From contig UQIC01000009.1 of the NCBI GenBank assembly GCA_900540985.1, forward strand, positions 1 to 64,000: a stretch of 64,000 nucleotides of DNA, in the 5' to 3' direction. The notes under the pieces were generated by a model. It was not told where the DNA came from. It worked only from the letters and a program-made list of their open reading frames with translations, and searched no databases. Within the stretch, counting starts at the first letter, position 1. Every line of letters starts with the position of its first letter. Source of the DNA: an uncultured Collinsella sp. (lineage in GTDB: Bacteria; Actinomycetota; Coriobacteriia; Coriobacteriales; Coriobacteriaceae). Position numbers and translations under genes: made by a program. Positions 1 through 7,058 of the stretch are shown one piece after another.

Positions 1-115
1 GGCATGACCAGAAGGTCTATGCCGTCCTCTTTTCATGCCAATTTGTTCGCTCTGGTGGGCGCTCGCTGTCGGTGCCAAAACATCGACATTGCCATGATCC
101 AGACCTGCTAAAAGA

Positions 116-171
116 TAGTCGTTGGGGACGTTCTTGTTTGACTAGTCGTTTAAGAACGTCCCCAACGACTA
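116..171. repeat. Perfect 20-bp inverted repeat with GGGGAC core
   Basis: The left arm at 116-135 and the right arm at 152-171 are perfect reverse complements, separated by a 16-base loop. Each arm carries TTGGGGACGTTCT or its complement. There is no T-run on either side, so it does not look like a simple Rho-independent terminator. It may still act on the 3' end of the pdxST message, or be a REP-like element. Confidence 0.8.
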
Positions 172-177
172 CATAGC

Positions 178-245
178 ATGAGAGTGGATAATCTCCCGGT
201 TTGAGCCTGCATCCAAGCTTAAAGTGGGAGATTATCCACTCTCAT
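178..245. repeat. Perfect 20-bp inverted repeat (GAGAGTGGATAATCTCCC arms)
   Basis: The arms at 178-197 and 226-245 are perfectly complementary around a 28-base loop. It lies 22 bases beyond the pdxT stop codon, so it is transcribed as part of the pdxST trailer unless transcription ends earlier. No T-tract follows on the minus strand. Confidence 0.8.
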
Positions 246-266
246 TTCGTTTGTTGATTTCGATGC

Positions 267-854
267 CTACATTTGTAGGAACAGTTCGTGGAGGCGGGTG
301 TCTTCGTCGAGTTCGGGGTGGAAGGTTACGCCGAGCTGGTTGCCCTGACGGGCGGCGACGATACGGCCGTCGACTTTCGCTAAAGCCTTGGCGTCGCCGT
401 GGACCTCGACGATGCGGGGCGCGCGGATGAACGTCAGCGGCACTTCACCGTCGATGCCGGTTACCTGCCCCTTGGTTCGAAAGCTGCCGAGCTGTCTGCC
501 GTAGGCATTGCGCTCGACAAGTACATCCATGGTTGCCAAACGCGGCGTGCCCTTATCGTCATGGGCGGCAAGGTCGTGAGCCAGTAGAATCAGGCCGGCG
601 CAGGTGCCCAGGACGGGCATGCCTTCAGCGATACAGGCACGAAGCTCCTCGAGCATGCCCAACTCATCAAGCAGCTTCCCTTGAACGGTAGACTCGCCGC
701 CGGGAAGTACCAGACGGTCAAAGTCCTGCTTCAAATCAGCCGCCTGCCTCAACTCTATACAACGTGCGCCCAGCTCGGACAGCCTCGCCTCGTGCTCGGC
801 AAAAGCGCCTTGGACCGCCAGCACGGCGACCGTTTGGTCTGCATAATCGCTCAT
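267..854 (-). CDS. pdxT: PdxT, glutaminase subunit of pyridoxal 5'-phosphate synthase
   Basis: This 195-residue class I glutamine amidotransferase hydrolyses glutamine and passes ammonia to PdxS for de novo PLP synthesis in the cytosol (deoxyxylulose 5-phosphate-independent route). The PGGEST motif is at residues 51-56, the nucleophile Cys85 sits in GTCAGLIL, and His179 and Glu181 in FHPELDED complete the triad. The length is normal for the family. The ATG is preceded by AAAGGA. The gene starts 20 bases after the pdxS stop, so the two form one operon, and the divergent MocR-type gene at 1911 is its likely regulator. Confidence 0.97.
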   Translation of the reverse strand: MSDYADQTVAVLAVQGAFAEHEARLSELGARCIELRQAADLKQDFDRLVLPGGESTVQGKLLDELGMLEELRACIAEGMPVLGTCAGLILLAHDLAAHDDKGTPRLATMDVLVERNAYGRQLGSFRTKGQVTGIDGEVPLTFIRAPRIVEVHGDAKALAKVDGRIVAARQGNQLGVTFHPELDEDTRLHELFLQM

Positions 855-874
855 GTGCGATCCTTTCTGCTGGA

Positions 875-1765
875 CTAGCGCCCGCGCTCCTCCATGATAA
901 TCTCGATCTCGTCGGCGTTGATGCCCACCATGGCCTCGCCCAGGTCCTCCGAAAGCTCGGCGATGAGCTTGGCATCGGTGAAGTTTGCCACAGCCTTGAC
1001 GATGGCGGCGGCGCGTTTGGCGGGGTCGCCGCTCTTAAAGATGCCCGAGCCGACAAAAACGCCCTCGGCGCCCAGCTGCATCATCAGCGCGGCGTCGGCG
1101 GGGGTCGCTACACCGCCGGCGGCAAAGTTCACGACGGGAAGCTTGCCCGTGGCATGGACCTCGCGCACCAGCTCGACCGGAACCTGCAGCTGCTTGGCTG
1201 CCTCAAAGAGCTCATCGTCGCGCAGGGCAACAACGTCGCGGATTTGCTTTTGGATCTTGCGCATGTGACGCACGGCTTGGACGACGTCGCCCGTGCCCGG
1301 CTCGCCCTTGGTTCGAATCATCGTGGCGCCCTCGGCAACGCGGCGCAGTGCCTCGCCCAGGTCGCGGGCGCCGCAGACAAACGGCACGTCAAACTGGGCC
1401 TTGTCGATATGATAGACGTCATCGGCAGGGGAGAGAACCTCGGATTCGTCGATGTAATCGATCTCGATGGCCTGCAGGACCTGCGCCTCGACAATGTGAC
1501 CGATGCGGCACTTGGCCATAACAGGGATGGAGACGGCCTCCTGGATGCCCTTGATCATCTTGGGGTCGCTCATGCGTGACACACCGCCTGCGGCACGGAT
1601 GTCGGCCGGGATGCGCTCGAGTGCCATGACGGCGCAGGCGCCTGCCTCCTCGGCGATGCGTGCCTGCTCGGGCGTGGTGACGTCCATGATGACGCCGCCC
1701 TTGAGCATCTGCGCGAGTTCGCGATTGAGTTTGACGCGATCGGCCTTGCTGGTCTGTTCTGCCAT
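875..1765 (-). CDS. pdxS: PdxS, pyridoxal 5'-phosphate synthase lyase subunit
   Basis: PdxS condenses ribose 5-phosphate, glyceraldehyde 3-phosphate and ammonia from PdxT to make PLP; the family forms dodecamers. The protein shows the family motifs in order: MDVTTPEQA near residue 28, the imine-forming lysine in VMAKCRIGH (Lys85), IDYIDESEVL, and RTKGEPGTGD. A longer frame reaches 1807, but the ATG at 1765 is preceded by AAGGGAG at good distance and begins with the conserved start of the family, giving the usual size of 296 residues. It is the first gene of the pdxST operon. Confidence 0.97.
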   Translation of the reverse strand: MAEQTSKADRVKLNRELAQMLKGGVIMDVTTPEQARIAEEAGACAVMALERIPADIRAAGGVSRMSDPKMIKGIQEAVSIPVMAKCRIGHIVEAQVLQAIEIDYIDESEVLSPADDVYHIDKAQFDVPFVCGARDLGEALRRVAEGATMIRTKGEPGTGDVVQAVRHMRKIQKQIRDVVALRDDELFEAAKQLQVPVELVREVHATGKLPVVNFAAGGVATPADAALMMQLGAEGVFVGSGIFKSGDPAKRAAAIVKAVANFTDAKLIAELSEDLGEAMVGINADEIEIIMEERGR

Positions 1766-1855
1766 GGTTGCTCCCTTGGTTGGCATGTGCATTGCTTGAC
1801 GGAACATCCTATCGGGGAGCTGGGTATGGCAAAATACTCAGTTTTCGAGATAATA

Positions 1856-1899
1856 ATAAGGTCAGCCTAATACCAGATTGAACAGCTCGATAAGGTCAG
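1856..1899. promoter_or_regulatory. Direct repeat ATAAGGTCAG in the pdxS/pdxR divergent gap; candidate PdxR operator
   Basis: ATAAGGTCAG occurs exactly at 1856-1865 and again at 1890-1899, 34 bases start to start, in the 145-base gap between the divergent pdxS and MocR-type genes. MocR/PdxR regulators of other bacteria bind direct repeats in the same genomic position. The second copy lies just before the regulator's start codon, so autorepression is plausible. The function is inferred. Confidence 0.5.
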
Positions 1900-1910
1900 G
1901 TGGCAAACTC

Positions 1911-3350
1911 ATGCTTGACTACAATTTGGGAAAACGCGGCGAAGCATCGCTCTATGAGTATGTTTACCAGCAAATTCGAGATGATATTGTTGCTGGACGT
2001 ATTGCGGCGGGGGAGCATCTTCCGTCTAAGCGTGCCTTTGCCAGTCATCTGGGAATCAGTGTCATTACCATCGAGAATGCATATAGCCAGTTACTTGCCG
2101 AGGGCTATATTTGCTCAATGCCGCGTCGTGGCTACTACGCTTGCAAGCTTCCGGATGCACCGGTTTTGCCTTTGGCTTCGCAGGGCATCGATCGAGATAC
2201 CGTCTCTGTGGGCCTCAGCGCGCATGATGTCAACGGACAGGTCGAGCTGTTCGATGCACTTTCTCCTTCCGCTTTGGAGGCGGCGCGGCTTTGGCAAAGC
2301 GCACTACGGGCGACGCTGGCATCCGAAGATGAGCGCGAAATCTTTTCTCCCGCACCGGCGCAGGGCACCGCTCGGCTGCGACGCGCAATTGCTCGCCATT
2401 TGCGCGGGACAAGGGGTATGAATGTCGACCCCAACAACATTGTTATCGGCGCGGGCGCCCAGCTGCTCGATACCATGTTGGTTCAGCTGCTTGGAGCCGA
2501 CAAGGTGTATGCCGTTGAGGATCCGGGCTATTTACGCCTGACGCGCATCTATCAGGCTATGGGCTGCGAAGTTCGACATATCCCGTTGGATGACGACGGC
2601 GTGGACCTGAGCGCTCTGCAGAAAACCGGGACCGATGTTCTTCACTTGATGCCGTCTCATCAGTATCCGACCGGCCTTGTGACGAGTATTGCGCGTCGCT
2701 ATGCGCTACTGAGCTGGGCCGCCGAGCGACCAGGTCGGTATCTCATCGAAGATGACTTTGATTGTGAGTTTCGCCTTGCCGGCAAGCCGATTCCCGCGCT
2801 CGCGTCGATCGATGCCGCCCAGTCGGTTATCTACACCAACACGTTTTCGAAGAGCCTTTCATCGGCGTTGCGTTTGGCGTATATGGTGTTGCCCGATGAG
2901 CTAATGGAGCGGTTTAGGCGCAACCTTGGTTTCTACGCCTCGTCGGTGAGCTCTGTTGACCAGGTCGCTTTGGCGCGTTTGCTGGAATCGGGTGATTACG
3001 AGCGACATGTGAACCGCGTGCGCGTTCGTGCTCGCGAGGCGCGTGATGGCCTAGTGGCGCTTGTACGGAAGGCATTTCCGGCAGGGGAAGTCTCGATCGA
3101 GCATGCAGACGCGGGCCTTTACTGTATCGTGGTTGCGGAGCGTAGAACGGGCGGAAGCACTTTTGCACGGGCTCTCACGCGCTCGAGTATCCCGTTTATC
3201 GATATCAGTGACTGTTATTGGTGTGCCGATGGCGCATCTGTCCCTGAAAACTCAAGTCAAATTCTTGTTCAGTATGATGATCTGAGTCCAAAAGTGCTTA
3301 ATACCTTGGAATTGCAGCTAATGGGGGCGCTCTGCAATCTAAGTGAGTAG
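1911..3350 (+). CDS. pdxR: PdxR-like MocR-family transcription regulator (GntR HTH fused to aminotransferase fold)
   Basis: The N-terminal 75 residues form a winged GntR helix-turn-helix (LYEYVYQQIRDDIVAG, then LPSKRAFASHLGISV). The rest is a type I aminotransferase-like domain: AGAQLLDTML, YAVEDPGYL, and TNTFSKSLS with the PLP-binding lysine. Members sense PLP and control pdxST. Divergence from pdxS supports this role. A TTG at 1878 would add 11 residues, but the ATG at 1911 follows AGGTGG. The last codons (CTA AGT GAG TAG, residues LSE) lie inside the 119-bp palindrome at 3341-3459, so that element supplies the stop codon. Specificity for PLP is inferred from context. Confidence 0.85.
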   Translation: MLDYNLGKRGEASLYEYVYQQIRDDIVAGRIAAGEHLPSKRAFASHLGISVITIENAYSQLLAEGYICSMPRRGYYACKLPDAPVLPLASQGIDRDTVSVGLSAHDVNGQVELFDALSPSALEAARLWQSALRATLASEDEREIFSPAPAQGTARLRRAIARHLRGTRGMNVDPNNIVIGAGAQLLDTMLVQLLGADKVYAVEDPGYLRLTRIYQAMGCEVRHIPLDDDGVDLSALQKTGTDVLHLMPSHQYPTGLVTSIARRYALLSWAAERPGRYLIEDDFDCEFRLAGKPIPALASIDAAQSVIYTNTFSKSLSSALRLAYMVLPDELMERFRRNLGFYASSVSSVDQVALARLLESGDYERHVNRVRVRAREARDGLVALVRKAFPAGEVSIEHADAGLYCIVVAERRTGGSTFARALTRSSIPFIDISDCYWCADGASVPENSSQILVQYDDLSPKVLNTLELQLMGALCNLSE

Positions 3351-3459
3351 ACTTTTAGCACTTTGGCGACCAGGCAGTTTTGTAACAAACTATCTACCTG
3401 CGGTTTTGAAAAGCAGGATGACCGGCCTGCTCGGGATGTTCAAAAAAGTCTACTCACTT
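3341..3459. repeat. 119-bp imperfect palindrome, copy 1
   Basis: The ends are AAGTGAGTAGACTTTT and AAAAAGTCTACTCACTT, perfectly complementary and shared with copies at 4760-4878 and 14783-14901, all exactly 119 bp. A central ACCTGCGGTTTT stretch is conserved. Just inside the ends, GACCAGGC can pair with GCCTGCTC (one mismatch). It overlaps the final codons of the MocR-type gene. It could be a MITE-like or REP-like element, and in RNA would form a long stem-loop. Confidence 0.9.
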
Positions 3460-3492
3460 GCCGCGCAAAGCTTCTACATGAGAAAAAATGGG

Positions 3493-3558
3493 GTTTTCAA
3501 CAGGGTTTCGTCCAGCTCTCGGCAAGCTTTTGGCCAGTTGGGGAGGGCTGTTGAAAAC
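3493..3558. repeat. Inverted repeat GTTTTCAACAG / CTGTTGAAAAC
   Basis: Perfect 11-bp arms at 3493-3503 and 3548-3558 flank a 44-base spacer, upstream of the nuclease-like gene. It may be an operator or an element boundary; nothing further can be said. Confidence 0.6.
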
Positions 3559-3641
3559 TTGGCAGTCCGTTCGGCGCCATTTTTGCTGCGTTCGCGCCAA
3601 TGCGTGACTGATTGGGTTGAAATTCGTGTTTTCCTGTGCCT

Positions 3642-4769
3642 ATGAAGGATCTACTTTGTGACATATCAGCTTTTAGGTACTGGCGTTTGCCTCCTCAAGT
3701 CCGCGCTTTGTGTCCGCCGCTTCCACGACCGGAAGAAGACCGGCAGCGATATGATCTTGCCCGCAACCCGACGGCTGCGGTCGCGCTCGGTTTTCCGTTG
3801 TATACATTGGTTCGGACGAGAAACAAACGGACTTGTCCTGCCAGCATTAGGCAGCGGCTGTTTCTTGGTGAGCTCCCCAGGGAATCCGTGCTGGAAACGG
3901 AGCATGGGTTTTTGGTTACGTCTCCTCTACTGACGACATTCATCATGTCGCGGCATCTGACGGATCTTCAGCTTCTTTTGGTATTGGCGGAGATGTGTGG
4001 CTTGTTTGCGGTGTGTGCCCTGCCGGCGGCACTTGAGGCGGAGCTTTCGCGTGCAATTGATTCGGGCGCGATTTCGACAACGGTCGGTTGGGTGCGCTGC
4101 CCGTCCGAGGACGGCACCGCCTCAAATTTATGGCGTCGAGACGCTTTGGTTTTGGGCGGAGACCTTGACCGTTTTTGTTCAGATGTTTGCGGGATGCGTT
4201 ACGGCAATAGATTTATGGCGGTATCGCAACTCGTTCCATTGGGTGCCGCGTCGCCTTTTGAGGTCGAGGCGTATTTGTTGCTTGGACTGCCGCGAGCCCT
4301 GGGAGGCGAAGGTTTTTGCGGCATAGAGCTTAATGTTGAAGTGATGCTAAGCACAAGTGCTCGAGCGATTGTGGGAAAGTCCCGTGTATATATCGACCTA
4401 CTTCTTTCTTCACCGGACGGTAGGCGACAGATGGCCATTGAATGTCAGGGAAAGGCCTCGCACGGACGCGCAGGGGATGGCTTGCGTGACGCTGACCGCA
4501 TGACGGCCCTTCAGGCCATGGGCTACGATGTGCTTCTCCTGACACACAGACAGATATCGGATGAGGATAGATTCCGCGCGATCGTTAAGGCCATATGCAG
4601 GATGCTCGATGCTGAATATCGTGATAAAAGCTCGGATGAGCAAAGGGCTGAGATATTACTCCGGTCTGAACTATTCATTGACTGGACAAAATTGGGAGTA
4701 ATCGACGGAAAGATGCCCGTTAGACACAAAATGGCTCGATCGTGGACGGCTGCGAATCTAAGTGAGTAG
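3642..4769 (+). CDS. Orphan protein with C-terminal PD-(D/E)XK/DUF559-like domain, bracketed by 119-bp palindromes
   Basis: The product has 375 residues. The N-terminal half (FRYWRLPPQVR, then an alpha-helical region) is not recognised. Residues 245-320 look like an endonuclease-fold core: VYIDLLLSS (Asp), IECQGKASH (Glu-x-Gln/Lys), then DADRMTALQAMGYDVLLLTH, the arrangement seen in DUF559 and Vsr-like proteins. Activity is unproven. The ATG at 3642 was chosen over the in-frame GTG at 3636; no strong ribosome-binding site is visible. By eye it is richer in A and T than its neighbours. Palindrome copies lie on both sides, and like the MocR gene it ends in NLSE with the stop codon inside the downstream copy. 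It could be cargo, or simply an accessory gene. Confidence 0.7.
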   Translation: MKDLLCDISAFRYWRLPPQVRALCPPLPRPEEDRQRYDLARNPTAAVALGFPLYTLVRTRNKRTCPASIRQRLFLGELPRESVLETEHGFLVTSPLLTTFIMSRHLTDLQLLLVLAEMCGLFAVCALPAALEAELSRAIDSGAISTTVGWVRCPSEDGTASNLWRRDALVLGGDLDRFCSDVCGMRYGNRFMAVSQLVPLGAASPFEVEAYLLLGLPRALGGEGFCGIELNVEVMLSTSARAIVGKSRVYIDLLLSSPDGRRQMAIECQGKASHGRAGDGLRDADRMTALQAMGYDVLLLTHRQISDEDRFRAIVKAICRMLDAEYRDKSSDEQRAEILLRSELFIDWTKLGVIDGKMPVRHKMARSWTAANLSE

Positions 4770-4878
4770 ACTTTTGTCACTTTGGCGACTAGGTCGTTTT
4801 GCAACAAGGCATTTACCTGCGGCTTTATAAAGTGATATGGATGGTCTGCTCGGCAAGTTCCAAAAAGTCTACTCACTT
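4760..4878. repeat. 119-bp imperfect palindrome, copy 2
   Basis: It has the same 16-17 base ends as copies 1 and 3 and the same 119-bp length. The interior shares TTTGGCGAC and ACCTGCGGCTTTA with copy 1. It provides the last codons and stop of the nuclease-like gene. The preceding bases (AATCT) match those before copy 1. Confidence 0.9.
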
Positions 4879-4946
4879 AGTTTTTGACGAGAAGCCGATG
4901 CCGAAGACGGTCCTATTTCAGGGCGTTAACAAGTTCGTGAGGCACG

Positions 4947-4977
4947 AAAAAGGCCCGGACCAATACGGTCCGGGCCT
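4947..4977 (-). terminator. Rho-independent terminator of the rubrerythrin gene
   Basis: An 11-bp perfect stem (AGGCCCGGACC at 4951-4961 with its complement at 4967-4977) has a 5-base loop and is followed by a T-tract when read on the minus strand. Confidence 0.85.
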
Positions 4978-5011
4978 CATCGAGTTAGAGGTTATGTCTC
5001 AAGCGGTTGGC

Positions 5012-5572
5012 TTAACCAAAGTAGCGCTTAAGCAGGCCGGCAAAAGCTTTGCCGTGGCGGGCCTCGTCGCGAGCCATCTCGTGCACGGTGTCGTGGATGG
5101 CATCGAGGCCAGCGGCCTTGGCGCGCTTGGCAAGATCGGTCTTGCCGGCGGTGGCGCCGTTCTCGGCCTCAACGCGCATCTCGAGGTTCTTCTTGGTGGA
5201 GTCGGTCACGACCTCGCCCAGGAGCTCGGCGAACTTGGCGGCATGCTCGGCCTCCTCGTGGGCAGCCTTCTCCCAGTACAGGCCGATCTCGGGATAACCC
5301 TCGCGATGAGCGACGCGAGCCATGGCCAGGTACATACCGACCTCGGAGCACTCGCCCTCAAAGTTGGCGCGCAGGTCGGCAACGATGTCCTCGGAGACGC
5401 CCTCCATCTTGGCGACGCCCACGACGTGCTCGGCAGCCCACTCGAGCTGACCCTCCTCCTGCTTCAGGAAACGAGAACCGGGAACGCCGCACTGGGGGCA
5501 CTTAAAATCCTCGGGCAGCTGGTCGCCGTCGAACTCTTCCACATAACCGCAAACGGGGCAAACAAACTTCAT
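5012..5572 (-). CDS. Rubrerythrin-family peroxidase with N-terminal rubredoxin domain
   Basis: Cytosolic non-haem iron protein that reduces hydrogen peroxide in anaerobes, normally with electrons from NADH via rubredoxin. The domain order is reversed relative to classical rubrerythrin: a rubredoxin-like domain comes first (Cys5, Cys8 in CPVCGY; Cys25, Cys28 in CPQCGVPG), then a ferritin-like di-iron domain with ExxH motifs (FEGECSEVGMY, EKAAHEEAEHA, ARDEARHGKAF). The longest frame would start at 5677, but the ATG at 5572 follows AAAGGA and starts directly with the rubredoxin domain, giving 186 residues. It is monocistronic with its own terminator. Confidence 0.9.
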   Translation of the reverse strand: MKFVCPVCGYVEEFDGDQLPEDFKCPQCGVPGSRFLKQEEGQLEWAAEHVVGVAKMEGVSEDIVADLRANFEGECSEVGMYLAMARVAHREGYPEIGLYWEKAAHEEAEHAAKFAELLGEVVTDSTKKNLEMRVEAENGATAGKTDLAKRAKAAGLDAIHDTVHEMARDEARHGKAFAGLLKRYFG

Positions 5573-5607
5573 GATTCGATCCTTTCGATCGATGGCGATT
5601 GTGCGCT

Positions 5608-5638
5608 CGTCCGGTCCCGTAAGGGCCCTCTCCGGACG
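5608..5638 (-). promoter_or_regulatory. Hairpin in the rubrerythrin 5' leader
   Basis: Arms CGTCCGG (5608-5614) and CCGGACG (5632-5638) enclose a smaller CCC/GGG pairing, about 35 bases upstream of the rubrerythrin start. The role is unknown. Confidence 0.35.
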
Positions 5639-5729
5639 TGCGTCTTGACGAGTTCTATTATCCATAAATGCAACCAAATGTGAAGCCTATTAGGAATGAT
5701 TTTTAATAAAACAATTTCGAGATATGAAG

Positions 5730-5747
5730 ATGTTGATTGATTAACGA
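5730..5747. promoter_or_regulatory. Rex-like box 1
   Basis: ATGTTGA-TTGA-TTAACGA resembles the Rex consensus TTGTTAA-N4-TTAACAA. It lies upstream of the alcohol/aldehyde dehydrogenase pair and 64 bases before a second similar box. Confidence 0.45.
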
Positions 5748-5776
5748 TTGGGAGGCCGTCTGCGATCTTTGCTGAG

Positions 5777-5782
5777 TACAAT
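5777..5782 (+). promoter_or_regulatory. Candidate -10 element of the dehydrogenase operon
   Basis: TACAAT lies between the two Rex-like boxes, 47 bases before the start codon of the alcohol dehydrogenase. No convincing -35 hexamer is seen at the standard distance. Confidence 0.35.
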
Positions 5783-5793
5783 CGGGCGAGCAA

Positions 5794-5811
5794 ATGTTGA
5801 CCTATCAACAA
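5794..5811. promoter_or_regulatory. Rex-like box 2
   Basis: ATGTTGA-CCTA-TCAACAA is a near-perfect dyad (TGTTGA/TCAACA) close to the Rex consensus. It sits between the candidate -10 and the ribosome-binding site, where a bound repressor would block transcription. Rex senses NADH/NAD ratio and commonly represses alcohol dehydrogenase genes. Confidence 0.5.
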
Positions 5812-5828
5812 ATGAAGGAGTTTCCTTT

Positions 5829-7049
5829 ATGCATCTAGCCCGTCGTGCCTGGTGCCGAACATATCAGACGGTTTTTCGCATTGCATTGCCGATCCTGCCC
5901 TATACCGAGCCGCGCATTTTAGAGCATGCCGAGGATGTGCCCGCGGTGCTTCAAAAGCGCTCGATTCAGAAGGTCCTTATCGTGACGGATCCCGGCATTG
6001 CCCGTCTGGGGCTCACGGCACCGCTCGAGACGGCGCTCGCATCCAGGGGGATTGGCGTTACGGTCTATGCCGAAACGCGTGCGAACCCCACGGTCTCAAA
6101 CGTGGAGGAAGCGGCGTTCCTGTATCGAGAGAGCGCCTGTCAGGCCATTATCGGTTTTGGCGGAGGATCAGCCATGGACTGCGCCAAGGGTGTGGGGGCG
6201 CGCATTGCGCAGCCAAACAAGCCCATCAACAAGATGCGCGGCCTACTGCGGATTCATCGTCTCCTGCCGCTGCTTATTGCGGTTCCCACTACCGCCGGTA
6301 CGGGAAGCGAAGTCACGCTCGCGGCGGTTATCACCGATGACGAGACGCACTACAAATACCCCATTAACGACTTTGTGCTCATCCCGCGTTTTGCAGTCCA
6401 CGACCCCGAGTTTACGTGCGGCTTGCCCGCTTCCATTACGGGGCAGACGGGCATGGACGCCCTGACGCATGCCGTTGAGGCCTTTATCGGGCGAAGCACC
6501 ACGCCCTATACGCGCAAGATGGCGCGACAGGCGGTGCAGCTTATCCACGACAATTTGCTCGAGGCCTATGAGCATGGTGACGACATGCGCGCTCGTCGCA
6601 ATATGCTTTCGGCGGCGTATAAGGCGGGCGTTGCGTTTACCCGCTCCTATGTCGGATATGTGCATGCCATCGCGCACAGTCTGGGCGGCCGATACGGAAT
6701 TCCGCACGGTTTGGCCAACGCGATCATCCTGCCGCACATGCTTCGCGCTTATGGTGACGCCGCCGCCCCCAAGCTTGCCGATCTTGCTCGCATGGCGGGC
6801 ATTGCGCCGGCTACCGCGCAGGATAGTCTTGCGGCCGAGGCCTTTATCGATTGGGTCGACCGCATGAACGAGATCCTGGGAATCCCCAAATATGTCTCGG
6901 GCATTCGCCGCTCCGACATTCCCGAGATGGCGGCGCATGCCGATGCCGAGGCCAATCCGCTGTACCCCGTTCCGCTTTTGATGGACCGCTTGGAGCTCGA
7001 GCGTATGTACGAGGTCGTCGCGGGTGGTATGTTTGAGGACGAGAACTAG
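5829..7049 (+). CDS. Iron-containing alcohol dehydrogenase
   Basis: A 406-residue NAD(P)-dependent type III alcohol dehydrogenase interconverting alcohols and aldehydes. The nucleotide-binding GFGGGSAMDCAKG motif and PTTAGTGSEVT are present, followed by the metal-binding region: MDALTHAVEAF, HAIAHSLGG and IPHGLANAI supply the Asp/His ligands of the family. The ATG at 5829 follows AAGGAG; a longer frame from 5748 lacks one and runs through the Rex-like box. The aldehyde dehydrogenase gene starts 9 bases downstream, so the pair should move carbon between an alcohol and its acid. The substrate is unknown. Confidence 0.9.
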   Translation: MHLARRAWCRTYQTVFRIALPILPYTEPRILEHAEDVPAVLQKRSIQKVLIVTDPGIARLGLTAPLETALASRGIGVTVYAETRANPTVSNVEEAAFLYRESACQAIIGFGGGSAMDCAKGVGARIAQPNKPINKMRGLLRIHRLLPLLIAVPTTAGTGSEVTLAAVITDDETHYKYPINDFVLIPRFAVHDPEFTCGLPASITGQTGMDALTHAVEAFIGRSTTPYTRKMARQAVQLIHDNLLEAYEHGDDMRARRNMLSAAYKAGVAFTRSYVGYVHAIAHSLGGRYGIPHGLANAIILPHMLRAYGDAAAPKLADLARMAGIAPATAQDSLAAEAFIDWVDRMNEILGIPKYVSGIRRSDIPEMAAHADAEANPLYPVPLLMDRLELERMYEVVAGGMFEDEN

Positions 7050-7058
7050 GAGGGTGCC

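Larger units (their letters stand above)
1..266. other. Intergenic region downstream of pdxT with two dyads
   Basis: No coding sequence is supported here. The region holds the two perfect inverted repeats listed separately (116-171 and 178-245). The first 110 bases show only a loose short dyad at the window edge (GGCATGA at 1 and TCATGCC near 33), which may be part of a hairpin cut by the window start. Confidence 0.6.

Noticed and set aside
3343..3645. A 100-codon plus-strand frame across palindrome copy 1
   Set aside because: It begins inside the repeat and crosses the inverted repeat at 3493-3558; no ribosome-binding site or homology is apparent.
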